From contig NZ_AYMQ01000059.1 of NCBI RefSeq assembly GCF_000633355.1, positions 1 to 64,000 on the forward strand: DNA of 64,000 nucleotides. Direction: 5' to 3'. The translations under genes were made by a program, and so were the position numbers. Shown here in pieces: positions 24,404 through 32,040 of this stretch. This DNA comes from Serratia sp. H1w (GTDB lineage: Bacteria; Pseudomonadota; Gammaproteobacteria; Enterobacterales; Enterobacteriaceae). The notes below the pieces were generated by a model. It was given only the letters and a program-made list of their open reading frames with translations, did no database searches and had not been told where the DNA came from. Numbering within the stretch: the stretch's first letter is position 1; each line of letters opens with the position of its first letter.

Positions 24404-24757
24404 TCATTTAAATATCTTTGAAATTAGCATGATAGTAAATGCGCATATAGTAGTTAAGACTAGCCCCGCAGTACGTAAAAATTCTGGCCCAACCCAATTA
24501 AGAACCAAGCCAAGAATCATAAAACCTGCAAGCACTTTCGCAATTCTAAGTGCCGAATTCCTTTTTTGATGCTGCTTCTTTGCAAGCTCTTGCCGAATCC
24601 TCTCCTGCTCAAACTGCGCTTCACAGTGTCTGCAGTACACTCTACCTGCTGTCAAATAGCGTTGTTCACAGCATGGACACGGTTCAGGACCTCGGTACTC
24701 ATGATAATCGTTGCCCGCGATACGGTTACTATCCCCGCTGACATTGAATTTAGGCAT
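24404..24757 (-). CDS. Zinc-ribbon membrane protein sharing a motif with the repressor tail
   Basis: 117 aa. The N-terminus contains VSGDSNRIAGNDYHE, which matches the C-terminal ISGNKNRVAGRDYNE of the repressor just upstream. A zinc-binding CPCCEQRY-x10-CRHC pair follows (residues 27-47), then a charged helix and two transmembrane segments (VLAGFMILGLVLNWVG, LVLTTICAFTIMLI). The start lies 24 bases after the repressor stop, so the two genes form one lysogenic transcript. I do not recognise the family. Confidence 0.65.
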   Translation of the reverse strand: MPKFNVSGDSNRIAGNDYHEYRGPEPCPCCEQRYLTAGRVYCRHCEAQFEQERIRQELAKKQHQKRNSALRIAKVLAGFMILGLVLNWVGPEFLRTAGLVLTTICAFTIMLISKIFK

Positions 24758-24781
24758 TCATGACCCTCACACGACAACTAG

Positions 24782-25168
24782 TTATTTTTCATTGTAATCT
24801 CTGCCCGCAACCCGGTTTTTATTCCCCGAGATTATTATTTTACTACTGTTGGCTGTACCGGCTTGCAAGGCAGCAAGAGCGGCTGCTTTTACTGCTAAAG
24901 GAGCGGCGCGAAAGCTTCCCAGTAGCTCCTGTTCATCTGATGACAACTCTGGGATGTTGCCATCTCCAGTCAATAGCCAAGTTGGTTCAATATTAAACTC
25001 AGACAACAGGCGAAGTATAACCAACGCATCTGGTGCTCGCTCTCCAGACTCATAGCGAGATACGCTTTTACGTTCAATTCCTAATCGTTTCGCGAACTCT
25101 GTTTGAGACAAATTCCCCCTCACAGAGCGCACTCGTAATCCAATAGCTGCAAGATCTAAACTTTTCAT
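24782..25168 (-). CDS. Phage repressor, Cro/CI-type HTH protein
   Basis: 128 aa. An XRE helix-turn-helix occupies residues about 10-63 (LRVRSVRGNLSQTEFAKRLGIERKSVSRYESGERAPDALVILRLL). There is no LexA-like protease domain; the C-terminus instead carries IISGNKNRVAGRDYNEK. It is divergent from the Ner/Cro-like early gene, and the 87 bp between them hold repeated operator-like sites. This is the expected lysogeny switch in place of Mu c/ner. The absence of a cleavable domain suggests induction not dependent on RecA, by inference. Confidence 0.85.
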   Translation of the reverse strand: MKSLDLAAIGLRVRSVRGNLSQTEFAKRLGIERKSVSRYESGERAPDALVILRLLSEFNIEPTWLLTGDGNIPELSSDEQELLGSFRAAPLAVKAAALAALQAGTANSSKIIISGNKNRVAGRDYNEK

Positions 25169-25173
25169 TTGAA

Positions 25174-25210
25174 CCCAATAGGTCTATTGACTATGTACCC
25201 AATCGGTCTC
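25174..25210. promoter_or_regulatory. Operator-like direct repeats between repressor and early operon
   Basis: CCCAATAGGTCTA (25174-25186) and CCCAATCGGTCTC (25198-25210) repeat with a 24-bp period, about two and a third helix turns. The first copy contains the dyad AATAG-GT-CTATT (25177-25188). They begin 5 bp upstream of the repressor start codon and end 46 bp before the early gene start, so they can control both divergent promoters. Binding by the repressor and/or the Ner-like protein is inferred. Confidence 0.6.
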
Positions 25211-25255
25211 ATAATCTATCACATAAATTACACATTTCTTCGGAGAAATGGAGCC

Positions 25256-25453
25256 ATGCAAGTGAAGACCCCAGACCAAGTCAAACAACACTTCCGTCAA
25301 AATGGATGGACATTCAATCAATGGGCCATAGAAAACGGTTATAGCCCAACCGATGTTTACCGCGTTCTTAATGGCTTGACCAAAGCCAAATACGGCAAAG
25401 GTCACGAAATCGCCGTCAAGCTTGGGTTGAAACAGCCCGTGCAAGTTATTTGA
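25256..25453 (+). CDS. Ner/Cro-like early DNA-binding protein
   Basis: 65 aa from ATG 25256 (MQVKTPDQVKQHFRQNGWTFNQWAIENGYSPTDVYRVLNGLTKAKYGKGHEIAVKLGLK). The WTFNQWAIENGYSPTDVYRVLNG segment is a helix-turn-helix. The frame extends upstream to 25169 through the operator repeats, but a start there would encode the repeats (NPIGL, YPIGL) and is unlikely; GGAG lies just before the chosen start. It is the first gene of the early operon, where Ner or Cro sits, and probably limits early transcription. Confidence 0.75.
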   Translation: MQVKTPDQVKQHFRQNGWTFNQWAIENGYSPTDVYRVLNGLTKAKYGKGHEIAVKLGLKQPVQVI

Positions 25454-25518
25454 GTTTTATAACACCGTTTTCAACAGTGTAACAGTGTTACGCATAGTAA
25501 AAAAAGGAGCTGACAACG

Positions 25519-25827
25519 ATGGCAAAAACATCAGGAACTTCTTCATCAGCATCAAGAACCTTGAAAGTACTAAAAGCACTGAAGGGTCACACCATGACTG
25601 GCCTATCCAACGGTGAACTCGCCAAAACGTTGGACGTCTCCCCAGCCAATATCAGTCGCGACCTGGCCACATTGGTAGCTGAGGGGCTAGCCATACAACT
25701 TGATAATGGTCGATACGCACATAGCGTACAGATGCTGCAGATCGCCACGGCTCATGCCGAACATATAGCCCGCATGCAATCGCGGATGGAAGAAATCACA
25801 CAGCGCATTACCGCTGGCTCTCGGTAA
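25519..25827 (+). CDS. IclR-type winged-helix protein
   Basis: 102 aa. TLKVLKALKGHTMTGLSNGELAKTLDVSPANISRDLATLVAEGLAIQLDNGRYAHS is a winged helix of the IclR DNA-binding type, without the effector domain. A helical tail follows (HAEHIARMQSRMEEITQRI). AAAAAGGAG lies 7-8 bases before the ATG. It probably regulates or assists early phage functions; its target is unknown. Confidence 0.75.
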   Translation: MAKTSGTSSSASRTLKVLKALKGHTMTGLSNGELAKTLDVSPANISRDLATLVAEGLAIQLDNGRYAHSVQMLQIATAHAEHIARMQSRMEEITQRITAGSR

Positions 25828-25838
25828 GGATAAGACTC

Positions 25839-26792
25839 ATGGCACGTAAACCAACACCAACCTCTGAAATATTATCGGACACTCCGCTCAATCCAGACCT
25901 AGAAGCAACACAGAACCTAATTGCGACAGTAAATAGCCAGTTTACTGATGAAAGAGACCTTGTGAACCAGCTGCTGGGGCAGGTTCAAATGGCTAGGTCT
26001 TTTTCAAAATTTGCCGACGTCGTCAGTTTAGGCAAGCTTAAACACATCAAAGAAAGTAAAATTTATCAGTCACTTAAAGGTAAGAAAGGTATTGACTTTG
26101 ACGGTAATGAAATTGCCGACGTCGGCACTTGGGATGGTTTTTGCCAAGCGCTCGGACTATCACGTTCAAAAGTAGATGAAGATCTCACCAATTTAACAGC
26201 GTTCGGTGAAGACGCCTTAAAACAACTGTCCGCTGTTGGCGCTGGTTACCGCGAACTGCGCCAATTCCGTCGCCTGCCGGAAGACCAGAAAAGCGCCCTG
26301 ATCGAAGTGGCCAAAGAAGGTGACAAAAACGCTTTGCTGGAACTGGCCGAAGAGATGATCGCCAAACACGCCAAAGAGAAAGAAAACCTGGCTACTGACC
26401 TGGAGATCAGCCGTCAAACCCTGGCCGAAAACAAAAAGAAACTGAGCAAGGTTCAGGATGAAAAGTCCGACCTGGAAGAAAAGCTCCTCCGCCGCGTCAA
26501 GCGTGAAACCCCAGAGACTGTTGGTGCTGAACTGACCCAGGAGGTCAATATTCTGCAGCATGCCGTGTTGGCTGACCTCACCAATCTGGAAAGCGGCTTT
26601 ACCAGCCTTGTGGACCATACCGAAAGCTCCGGCATCGCTCACGCCGGTTTTATGGCCGGGATGCTGGATGATATTGAAAACCAGATCACTGCGCTGCGCC
26701 AGCAGTTCAATCTGCCTGAGCACAAGCCGTTTGATCCACGCCCTGACTGGGTGAAGAACGGCCTGGCGAGTGAGGAGGCTGACAATGCCTAG
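25839..26792 (+). CDS. Coiled-coil early phage protein, putative DNA-binding
   Basis: 317 aa. The N-terminal half contains SFSKFADVVSLGKLKHIKESKIYQSLKG and WDGFCQALGLSRSKVDEDLTNL, a segment like a DNA-binding helical domain. Residues about 175-235 form a strong coiled coil (KHAKEKENLATDLEISRQTLAENKKKLSKVQDEKSDLEEKLLRR). It lies between the winged-helix gene and the transposase in transposable phages that I recall with a similar early order. The function is unknown. Confidence 0.6.
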   Translation: MARKPTPTSEILSDTPLNPDLEATQNLIATVNSQFTDERDLVNQLLGQVQMARSFSKFADVVSLGKLKHIKESKIYQSLKGKKGIDFDGNEIADVGTWDGFCQALGLSRSKVDEDLTNLTAFGEDALKQLSAVGAGYRELRQFRRLPEDQKSALIEVAKEGDKNALLELAEEMIAKHAKEKENLATDLEISRQTLAENKKKLSKVQDEKSDLEEKLLRRVKRETPETVGAELTQEVNILQHAVLADLTNLESGFTSLVDHTESSGIAHAGFMAGMLDDIENQITALRQQFNLPEHKPFDPRPDWVKNGLASEEADNA

Positions 26793-26991
26793 TACGACCA
26801 TCGTTGATAGCGTGGAGACGCTGAACGCTGCGCTGCTATGGCATGTACCCGATATGCAGCATGGTTTCACCATCTGCACCTATCACGGTGAGATCACTAT
26901 CCGGGCGGAAGATGCCCAGCCTTTTGCTGCAGCTCTGGAAAGCCTGCTGCTGCAGAAAATCAATCAAATCCAGAAGGGGCAAGCGTCATGA
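26785..26991 (+). CDS. Small early protein, unknown function
   Basis: 68 aa from ATG 26785 (MPSTTIVDSVETLNAALL), which overlaps the end of the upstream gene by 8 bases; the frame also extends 5 codons further upstream without a ribosome site. The product is mixed alpha/beta (GFTICTYHGEITIRAEDAQPFAAALESLLLQKI) with no recognised motif. Its position in the coupled chain of early genes supports expression. Confidence 0.6.
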   Translation: MPSTTIVDSVETLNAALLWHVPDMQHGFTICTYHGEITIRAEDAQPFAAALESLLLQKINQIQKGQAS

Positions 26992-27302
26992 ATTCAAACA
27001 ATAAAGTTGACCAGTTGCTACAGGAATCAACCCGTGCCAACGGCAAGCGCCTGCTGTCACGGGATGAGGCGGTGAGTTTGGCTGCGGTGGTCATCACACC
27101 AAAGCGCACCCCGGCAGAACAAGCGCAACGTGACCAATTCCTGGCAGCGGTGAAAGAGGCCAAGAACTGGAGCACCATGCTCACTTTTTACACTGAGCAC
27201 GAAAACTGGTCTGAGGTTGAATTCCTGCTGGGGTTGTCTGACCGCGTTTGCGAAAAGCTGCAGGAAGCCTTCGCGCACACGAACCAGATAAACGGACATT
27301 AA
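26988..27302 (+). CDS. Early phage protein, unknown function
   Basis: 104 aa, helical and soluble (VDQLLQESTRANGKRLLSRDEAV, then QRDQFLAAVKEAKNWSTMLTFY). The ATG overlaps the preceding stop by 4 bases and its stop is 2 bases before the transposase start. It has no recognised domain. The tight coupling to the transposase gene suggests a role in early phage growth. Confidence 0.6.
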   Translation: MNSNNKVDQLLQESTRANGKRLLSRDEAVSLAAVVITPKRTPAEQAQRDQFLAAVKEAKNWSTMLTFYTEHENWSEVEFLLGLSDRVCEKLQEAFAHTNQINGH

Positions 27303-27304
27303 CC

Positions 27305-29092
27305 ATGAGCCCAGCCCTTATCCAACGTTTAGTCGCCCTTGCAGACGCTGTCAGCGCGGCAGGTCATGGGGGCAAAGAAGCTATCTATCAGTCGGCCTGT
27401 AAGGAGTTGCAGATGTCCCGTTCAACGCTGCTGAAAAAGCTGAAGTCTGTACAGCCTGCAACCTCACGCAAAAAGCGTTCTGATGCAGGCAAGACGGCGC
27501 TGACTCGTGAAGAGGCGCTGGTGATATCCGGTGTTTGGCTTGAGTCTCGCCGTAACAATGACAAACGCTTGTATAGCCTGGAGAACGTGATCAACCACCT
27601 GCGTACCAACGGTATGATTGTCGCTGGCCGCATTGATGAAGAGACAGGGGAATTTATGCCTTTGTCAGTTGATGCCATCAGCAAAGCCCTGAAGGGCTAC
27701 CGCTTGCACTATGATCAGTTGCAGAATCCGGCACCTGCGCTGGAGTTGGCCAGCCTGCATCCTAACCACGTCTGGCAGGTCGATGCCTCGCTGTGTGTGT
27801 TGTATTACCTCAAGAATCCCAACAAAAAGACCAAGGGGGATACTGGATTGCGGGTCATGGACAGGGAGGAGTACAACAAAAACAAACCCAAGAATCTGGA
27901 TCGTGTTGTCAATGACCGCGTGTGGTCATTTGAATTGATTGACCACACCACTAACTGGATTTATGTCGAGTACCACTTCGGTGGCGAAAGCGCCGAGAAC
28001 TTTTTGACGGTGATGATCAACGCCATGCAAGAGCGTGGTGGTGCTGACGTTCTCCACGGTGTACCTAAAATTCTGTATACCGACCCTGGCTCTGCGCTGG
28101 TCTCTGCCAGCCTGATCAATATGTGCCAGACGCTGGGAATTCAGTGCATTCAGCACAAGGCCCGCAATGCTCGCGCCACTGGGGCAGTCGAAAAGGCGCG
28201 TGACATTATCGAGTGTGATTTTGAAGCGGGTTTGCGGTTCGTCCGAGTCGATAACATAGATCAACTCAACAGCTTCGCCCGTTTGTGGCGCATGAACTAC
28301 AACCGCACCAAGGTTCACAGCCGCTATGGCATGCCCCGTACCGATGCCTGGCTGAAGATTTCTGCCGAGCAGTTGGTGAAAGCGCCGCCTGTTGAGGTCT
28401 TCCAGGAGTTGGCCATCAGCGCCCCGAAAGAATGCAAGGTTACCGCCCAGTTGCGTGTCAATTTCCGGGCCAAATCTTTCTGCGTCAAAGATATCCCCGG
28501 TGCCTGTGTTGGCGACCTGCTGAACGTGAGTCGCAACCCTTGGCACGAGGATGAGGCTCGAGTGGTTATGACTGGCGAGGATGGTTTTGCGACCTATTAC
28601 CCCATTTATGCCATTGCCAAAGACGACTGGGGCTACTCCGTTAACGCCTCTGTTATCGGCCAAGAGTATGGCCAGATACAGGACACCGACGCCCAGCGCA
28701 ACCGCACCGAGGTTGAGCAACTTGTTTACGGCACCAACAGCCAGGAAGAGACCGACGCGGCCCGCAAGGCCAAAGCGCTGCCATTCGGTGGCCGGTTCAA
28801 CCCCTACATGGAGATGGAGCAGGCCCAGCACCCTGAATACCTGCCAAAACGTGGCCAGGAAACTCAAGTACGCGCTCCACGTATGGAAGAACGCCCACTA
28901 ACGCATGTTGAAGCCGCCAAACAGCTGCGTGAGCGGTTTACCGCTCAGGGGCTGGAGTGGCACAAACAGTATTACAGCCAGATCGTTGAACGGTTCCCTG
29001 ACGGTGTTCCTGCTGAGGAACTAGAGACACTGGCCAGCGACCTGCAGGCAAAGCAACAGCGCGGTGGTTTTCGCGTCGTCAACGGTCAGTAA
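27305..29092 (+). CDS. Transposase A, DDE recombinase of Mu/B3 type
   Basis: 595 aa from ATG 27305. An N-terminal helical DNA-binding region precedes the integrase core: D160 in HVWQVDASLC, D260 in ILYTDPGSALV, and E296 in ATGAVEKARD, with exactly 35 residues between the second Asp and the Glu (DD35E). A beta-barrel and a C-terminal helical part follow (RAPRMEERPLTHVEAAKQLRERF), where the partner ATPase usually binds. It cuts and joins the phage ends for replicative transposition. It is followed 9 bases later by the AAA+ partner gene. An upstream in-frame start at 27248 would overlap the previous gene and is not favoured. Confidence 0.95.
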   Translation: MSPALIQRLVALADAVSAAGHGGKEAIYQSACKELQMSRSTLLKKLKSVQPATSRKKRSDAGKTALTREEALVISGVWLESRRNNDKRLYSLENVINHLRTNGMIVAGRIDEETGEFMPLSVDAISKALKGYRLHYDQLQNPAPALELASLHPNHVWQVDASLCVLYYLKNPNKKTKGDTGLRVMDREEYNKNKPKNLDRVVNDRVWSFELIDHTTNWIYVEYHFGGESAENFLTVMINAMQERGGADVLHGVPKILYTDPGSALVSASLINMCQTLGIQCIQHKARNARATGAVEKARDIIECDFEAGLRFVRVDNIDQLNSFARLWRMNYNRTKVHSRYGMPRTDAWLKISAEQLVKAPPVEVFQELAISAPKECKVTAQLRVNFRAKSFCVKDIPGACVGDLLNVSRNPWHEDEARVVMTGEDGFATYYPIYAIAKDDWGYSVNASVIGQEYGQIQDTDAQRNRTEVEQLVYGTNSQEETDAARKAKALPFGGRFNPYMEMEQAQHPEYLPKRGQETQVRAPRMEERPLTHVEAAKQLRERFTAQGLEWHKQYYSQIVERFPDGVPAEELETLASDLQAKQQRGGFRVVNGQ

Positions 29093-29101
29093 GGGGGGAG
29101 C

Positions 29102-30265
29102 ATGCTGGTACTCAAGAGTTTAATGCAGGCCCACGGTATTGAGCAGAGCGCCATCGCGGCAGTCGCGCGGGTGTCTCAGCCAACGATATCTCAACTGGTT
29201 AATCATGCCGTCTGGCCTAAGCGTCGCACGGCGGAAATCCGCCAGTCTATCAGTGATTATTTAACAGGACGCGGCATAGATGCAGTGGCCGCTTTTGAAG
29301 TGGTGCGGGCAGCGGAGACCACCCGCACCGATGTCTCGCAACAGGCAAATGAAGAAGGAGACGACAATATGTTACTCGCAAAACAGGTGTTACTACCAGC
29401 GACCAAAAAGCATTTTGGTTTATTCCGCGACCCGTTCGCCGATGATGCCCTGCAGAGTGCCGATGATGTGTTTACCACACCAGACATTCGTTATGTGCGT
29501 GAAGCCTTATTGCAGACCGCCAAGCATGGCGGGTTTGTGGCGATAATTGGCGAGTCAGGTTCGGGCAAATCCACCCTGCGCCGCGACCTGATTGACCGTA
29601 TCAACAGCGAACGAGCGCCAGTAGTGGTGATTGAACCGCACATTATTGCCATGGAGGACAATGACAAAAAAGGGAAAACCCTGAAAGCGGCATCCATTGC
29701 CGAAGCCATCATTAATACCCTGGCCCCGCTGGAAGGCATCAAACAAAGCCAGGAGGCACGGTACCGCCAGCTACACCGGGTACTCAAAGACAGCAGCAAC
29801 GCCGGGTATAGCCACGTTCTGATCATCGAAGAGGCCCACTCCCTGCCGCTGCCCACGTTGAAGCACCTGAAACGCTTCTACGAACTGGAGAACGGCTTCA
29901 AAAAACTGCTCAGTATTGTGTTGATTGGCCAGCCAGAACTGGCTGACAAGCTGTCTGAACGTAGCATGGAAGTGCGCGAGGTCGTCCAGCGGTGCGAGGT
30001 CGTCAACTTACCGCCGCTGGGTATGCATCTGGAGGCGTTTTTGAAGTTCAAGTTTGAGCGCCTGGGCAAGCCGCTTGCCGACGTTCTCGACGCCAGCGCT
30101 ATCGATGCCATCAAGGCCAGATTGAGCCACGATCTGGGTGGTAAAAGAGGGGTGATCAGCCTGCTGTATCCGCTGGCCATCAGTAATCTGACCATCGCAG
30201 CAATGAACCTGGCGGAAAAACTCGGTGTGCCGGTGGTCAATGCTGACGTTATTAAGGGGCTGTAG
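29102..30265 (+). CDS. Transposition protein B, AAA+ ATPase
   Basis: 387 aa. The N-terminal 60 residues carry a helix-turn-helix (AIAAVARVSQPTISQLVNHAVWPKR). The AAA+ core has Walker A GESGSGKST at 150-158 and Walker B HVLIIEEAHSL near 240, followed by sensor-like LSIVLIGQPEL. MuB-type proteins bind target DNA, recruit the transposase and give target immunity. It is coupled to the transposase gene and is longer than MuB (312 aa), but resembles the B3/BcepMu type as I recall. Confidence 0.93.
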   Translation: MLVLKSLMQAHGIEQSAIAAVARVSQPTISQLVNHAVWPKRRTAEIRQSISDYLTGRGIDAVAAFEVVRAAETTRTDVSQQANEEGDDNMLLAKQVLLPATKKHFGLFRDPFADDALQSADDVFTTPDIRYVREALLQTAKHGGFVAIIGESGSGKSTLRRDLIDRINSERAPVVVIEPHIIAMEDNDKKGKTLKAASIAEAIINTLAPLEGIKQSQEARYRQLHRVLKDSSNAGYSHVLIIEEAHSLPLPTLKHLKRFYELENGFKKLLSIVLIGQPELADKLSERSMEVREVVQRCEVVNLPPLGMHLEAFLKFKFERLGKPLADVLDASAIDAIKARLSHDLGGKRGVISLLYPLAISNLTIAAMNLAEKLGVPVVNADVIKGL

Positions 30266-30550
30266 ATGAAATACATCATGCTGCGCGTAGATAAGCCGAT
30301 GGCCAGGGAAATACCGATTATTTTCCCTGATAACCTGGTACATGCGGATGTCGTCAATGCGATGCGGATGCTGGTTGCGTACCCAGGAATAGCGGATGCA
30401 ACAGTCGTCTCTGCTGGGTATTGCAATCTCAACCTCAGCACTGAATGTTACGGCAAATCAGAGACCCTGGGTATTAGCTCTCGTGAGTCGGATGACAGCA
30501 TTGTTATTAATACCTATGACTATACACACGGCCTTTTATTTACGGATTAA
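30266..30550 (+). CDS. Hypothetical early protein
   Basis: 94 aa starting immediately after the ATPase stop (TAGATG). Mixed alpha/beta (YIMLRVDKPMAREIPIIFPDNLVHADVVNAMRMLVAYPG), with two cysteines, no membrane segment and no known motif. It is part of the plus-strand early operon. Confidence 0.6.
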   Translation: MKYIMLRVDKPMAREIPIIFPDNLVHADVVNAMRMLVAYPGIADATVVSAGYCNLNLSTECYGKSETLGISSRESDDSIVINTYDYTHGLLFTD

Positions 30551-30565
30551 TGGAGGCGTTTCGCT

Positions 30566-30859
30566 ATGAATATGAGTCAAAACCTCACGGTCAATATTAA
30601 TAGCATGTCAATTCAGATGGCGTTAGGTAGTGCAAGCCATGCTCTGACGGCAATGACCGCCATCGGGTTTACGGTTATCAGGATTGATATCGTTCAGCAC
30701 AGCCGCCCAACGTTGGTTGTCCAGGCTGACAGTAATACGCTGCAATTGGTTAAAGACGGTAAGGCTGTGCTCTACTGTCATGGTTCTGATGACAACGGCC
30801 CTTTTAAAAAGTATCAGTGCCAAATGGGTAATTGTCGGATTGTTTGGGAGGAGCGGTAA
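30566..30859 (+). CDS. Hypothetical early protein
   Basis: 97 aa. TGGAGG lies 11 bases before the ATG at 30566, and a second ATG two codons later has better spacing. The product has an amphipathic helix followed by beta strands (RPTLVVQADSNTLQLVKDGKAVLYCHG) and a C-terminal C-x-MGNCRIVW segment. No family recognised. Its last base pair overlaps the next gene (TAATG). Confidence 0.55.
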   Translation: MNMSQNLTVNINSMSIQMALGSASHALTAMTAIGFTVIRIDIVQHSRPTLVVQADSNTLQLVKDGKAVLYCHGSDDNGPFKKYQCQMGNCRIVWEER

Positions 30860-31092
30860 TGACTGAAAAAGTGAAAGTCAGCATCAGCGCTAATCAGCAT
30901 ATCCATTTAGATAAAACCGTCGAGATGGATAAGGCCGACTTTGAAAAATATCAGCGCATCTGTGCAGAAGGTATCGATCTGGATAGCCTTATCGGTGAAA
31001 TAACCTGTAAATATGGTCTTGGTGTTCAAGATTGCTGCTATGAAAACGACCCAGAAGACATCACGTTCGAGTTAGTACCACAAACCAAGTAA
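30859..31092 (+). CDS. Hypothetical small early protein
   Basis: 77 aa from ATG 30859, which overlaps the preceding TAA (TAATG) and has GGAG about 10 bases upstream. The acidic protein contains HLDKTVEMDKADFEKYQRICAEG and ends with DPEDITFELVPQTK. The function is unknown. Confidence 0.6.
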   Translation: MTEKVKVSISANQHIHLDKTVEMDKADFEKYQRICAEGIDLDSLIGEITCKYGLGVQDCCYENDPEDITFELVPQTK

Positions 31093-31115
31093 CTCATAAT
31101 TAGAAGGTAAGCAAA

Positions 31116-31640
31116 ATGGCTAAAGGTAAAAAGCGGCTTAAAGCTGCGGCGGCTCTGTACGTCGCTCAATCGAAAACTGAGGTAATCGATGGTATTAAAA
31201 CCCTCGGTGACTTACAGCGTCAATTAACCCGCACCGAAACAGAAATGAATGATCAGATTGCGGCGGTCACGCAATATCACTCGCCCGAGATGGAGAGGCT
31301 GAAGGCTGAAATCGCCAGCTTCCAAACGGGTCTCCAGACTTGGTGTGAGGCGAACCGCAAGGAACTGACCCAGGACGGCAAAACCAAGACCGTAAACCTG
31401 ACAACGGGTGAGATCGTTTGGCGCAATCGACCACCGAGCTGCACCATTAAAGGAGTTGAATCCGTCATGGAGGCGCTGAAGAAATTAAAACTTATTCGTT
31501 TTATTCGCTCTAAGGATGAAATTAATAAGGAAGCAATTTTAAATGAACCAGACGCGGTAAAAAACATTCCAGGCATCACGATTAATCGCGACCTGGAAGA
31601 TTTTGCCATCATTCCATTTGAGCAGGAGAGCAGCGAATGA
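31116..31640 (+). CDS. gam: Host-nuclease inhibitor Gam
   Basis: 174 aa. A long N-terminal coiled coil (KTLGDLQRQLTRTETEMNDQIAAVTQYHSPEMERLKAEIASFQTGLQTWCEANR) is followed by KTVNLTTGEIVWRNRPP and a C-terminal helical part, matching Mu Gam. Gam dimers bind the ends of linear double-stranded DNA like Ku and protect it from RecBCD and other exonucleases. Its place in the early operon downstream of B agrees with Mu. Confidence 0.93.
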   Translation: MAKGKKRLKAAAALYVAQSKTEVIDGIKTLGDLQRQLTRTETEMNDQIAAVTQYHSPEMERLKAEIASFQTGLQTWCEANRKELTQDGKTKTVNLTTGEIVWRNRPPSCTIKGVESVMEALKKLKLIRFIRSKDEINKEAILNEPDAVKNIPGITINRDLEDFAIIPFEQESSE

Positions 31641-31822
31641 GCCTTTCTTGCAAAAGCTGTAAAAAAGAAGTCGATGATCTCGACTTTGAGCAGGCAAACA
31701 TCATGCAAGGTAGCGACGATGTCTGGTGTGTTGATGTAATCCTGAAATGCCCGCATTGCGGGCAATCCTATAACACCTTTGTACCCACTGGTGACCTGGT
31801 GGCTATCGAACCTCAAGCGTAA
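31637..31822 (+). CDS. Small zinc-ribbon protein
   Basis: 61 aa. Two pairs of cysteines, CKSC near the start and CPHCG near residue 44, make a zinc ribbon (also C35 in VILKCPHCGQSYN). The start overlaps the gam stop by 4 bases (ATGA). It is soluble. Such small ribbons are common in Mu-like early regions; the function is unknown. Confidence 0.65.
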   Translation: MSLSCKSCKKEVDDLDFEQANIMQGSDDVWCVDVILKCPHCGQSYNTFVPTGDLVAIEPQA

Positions 31823-31892
31823 TTTAATCATGGCGCAAACCTGCTTTGTATGATTTGCGCCAAATCCAGTTTATTCGAATTGGAGTCATATC

Positions 31893-31985
31893 ATGAATGT
31901 TTCACGCAGAGCTACATGGAGTAGCATCCTCATATTCTGTCTTTTATTTTGGTCATTACTTATTGCAGAGGTGCTTTATGGTTAA
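31893..31985 (+). CDS. 30-aa single-span membrane microprotein
   Basis: ATG 31893 follows TTGGAG with 7-base spacing. The product is MNVSRRATWSSILIF then CLLFWSLLIAEVLYG: a basic N-terminus and one hydrophobic helix. Its stop overlaps the next small frame. It is too short for standard gene callers. The strong ribosome site and the coupled downstream frame support translation; the role is unknown. Confidence 0.5.
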   Translation: MNVSRRATWSSILIFCLLFWSLLIAEVLYG

Positions 31986-32040
31986 TGAAATTAAAACAAT
32001 TGAAATCAGCAGCACTGATAACGAGGTGGATCATGAATAA
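31978..32040 (+). CDS. 20-aa microprotein or leader coupled to the DUF2786-like gene
   Basis: ATG 31978 lies inside the end of the 30-aa membrane protein frame and has AGAGGTG 4 bases upstream. It encodes MVNEIKTIEISSTDNEVDHE and ends at TAA 32038-32040, overlapping the start of the next gene (ATGAATAA). It may be a real peptide or only a coupling device. Confidence 0.35.
   Translation: MVNEIKTIEISSTDNEVDHE

Noticed and set aside
27926-28867. 313-codon open frame opposite the transposase gene
   Set aside because: It overlaps the DDE core on the other strand, has no ribosome site, and is a shadow of the real gene.
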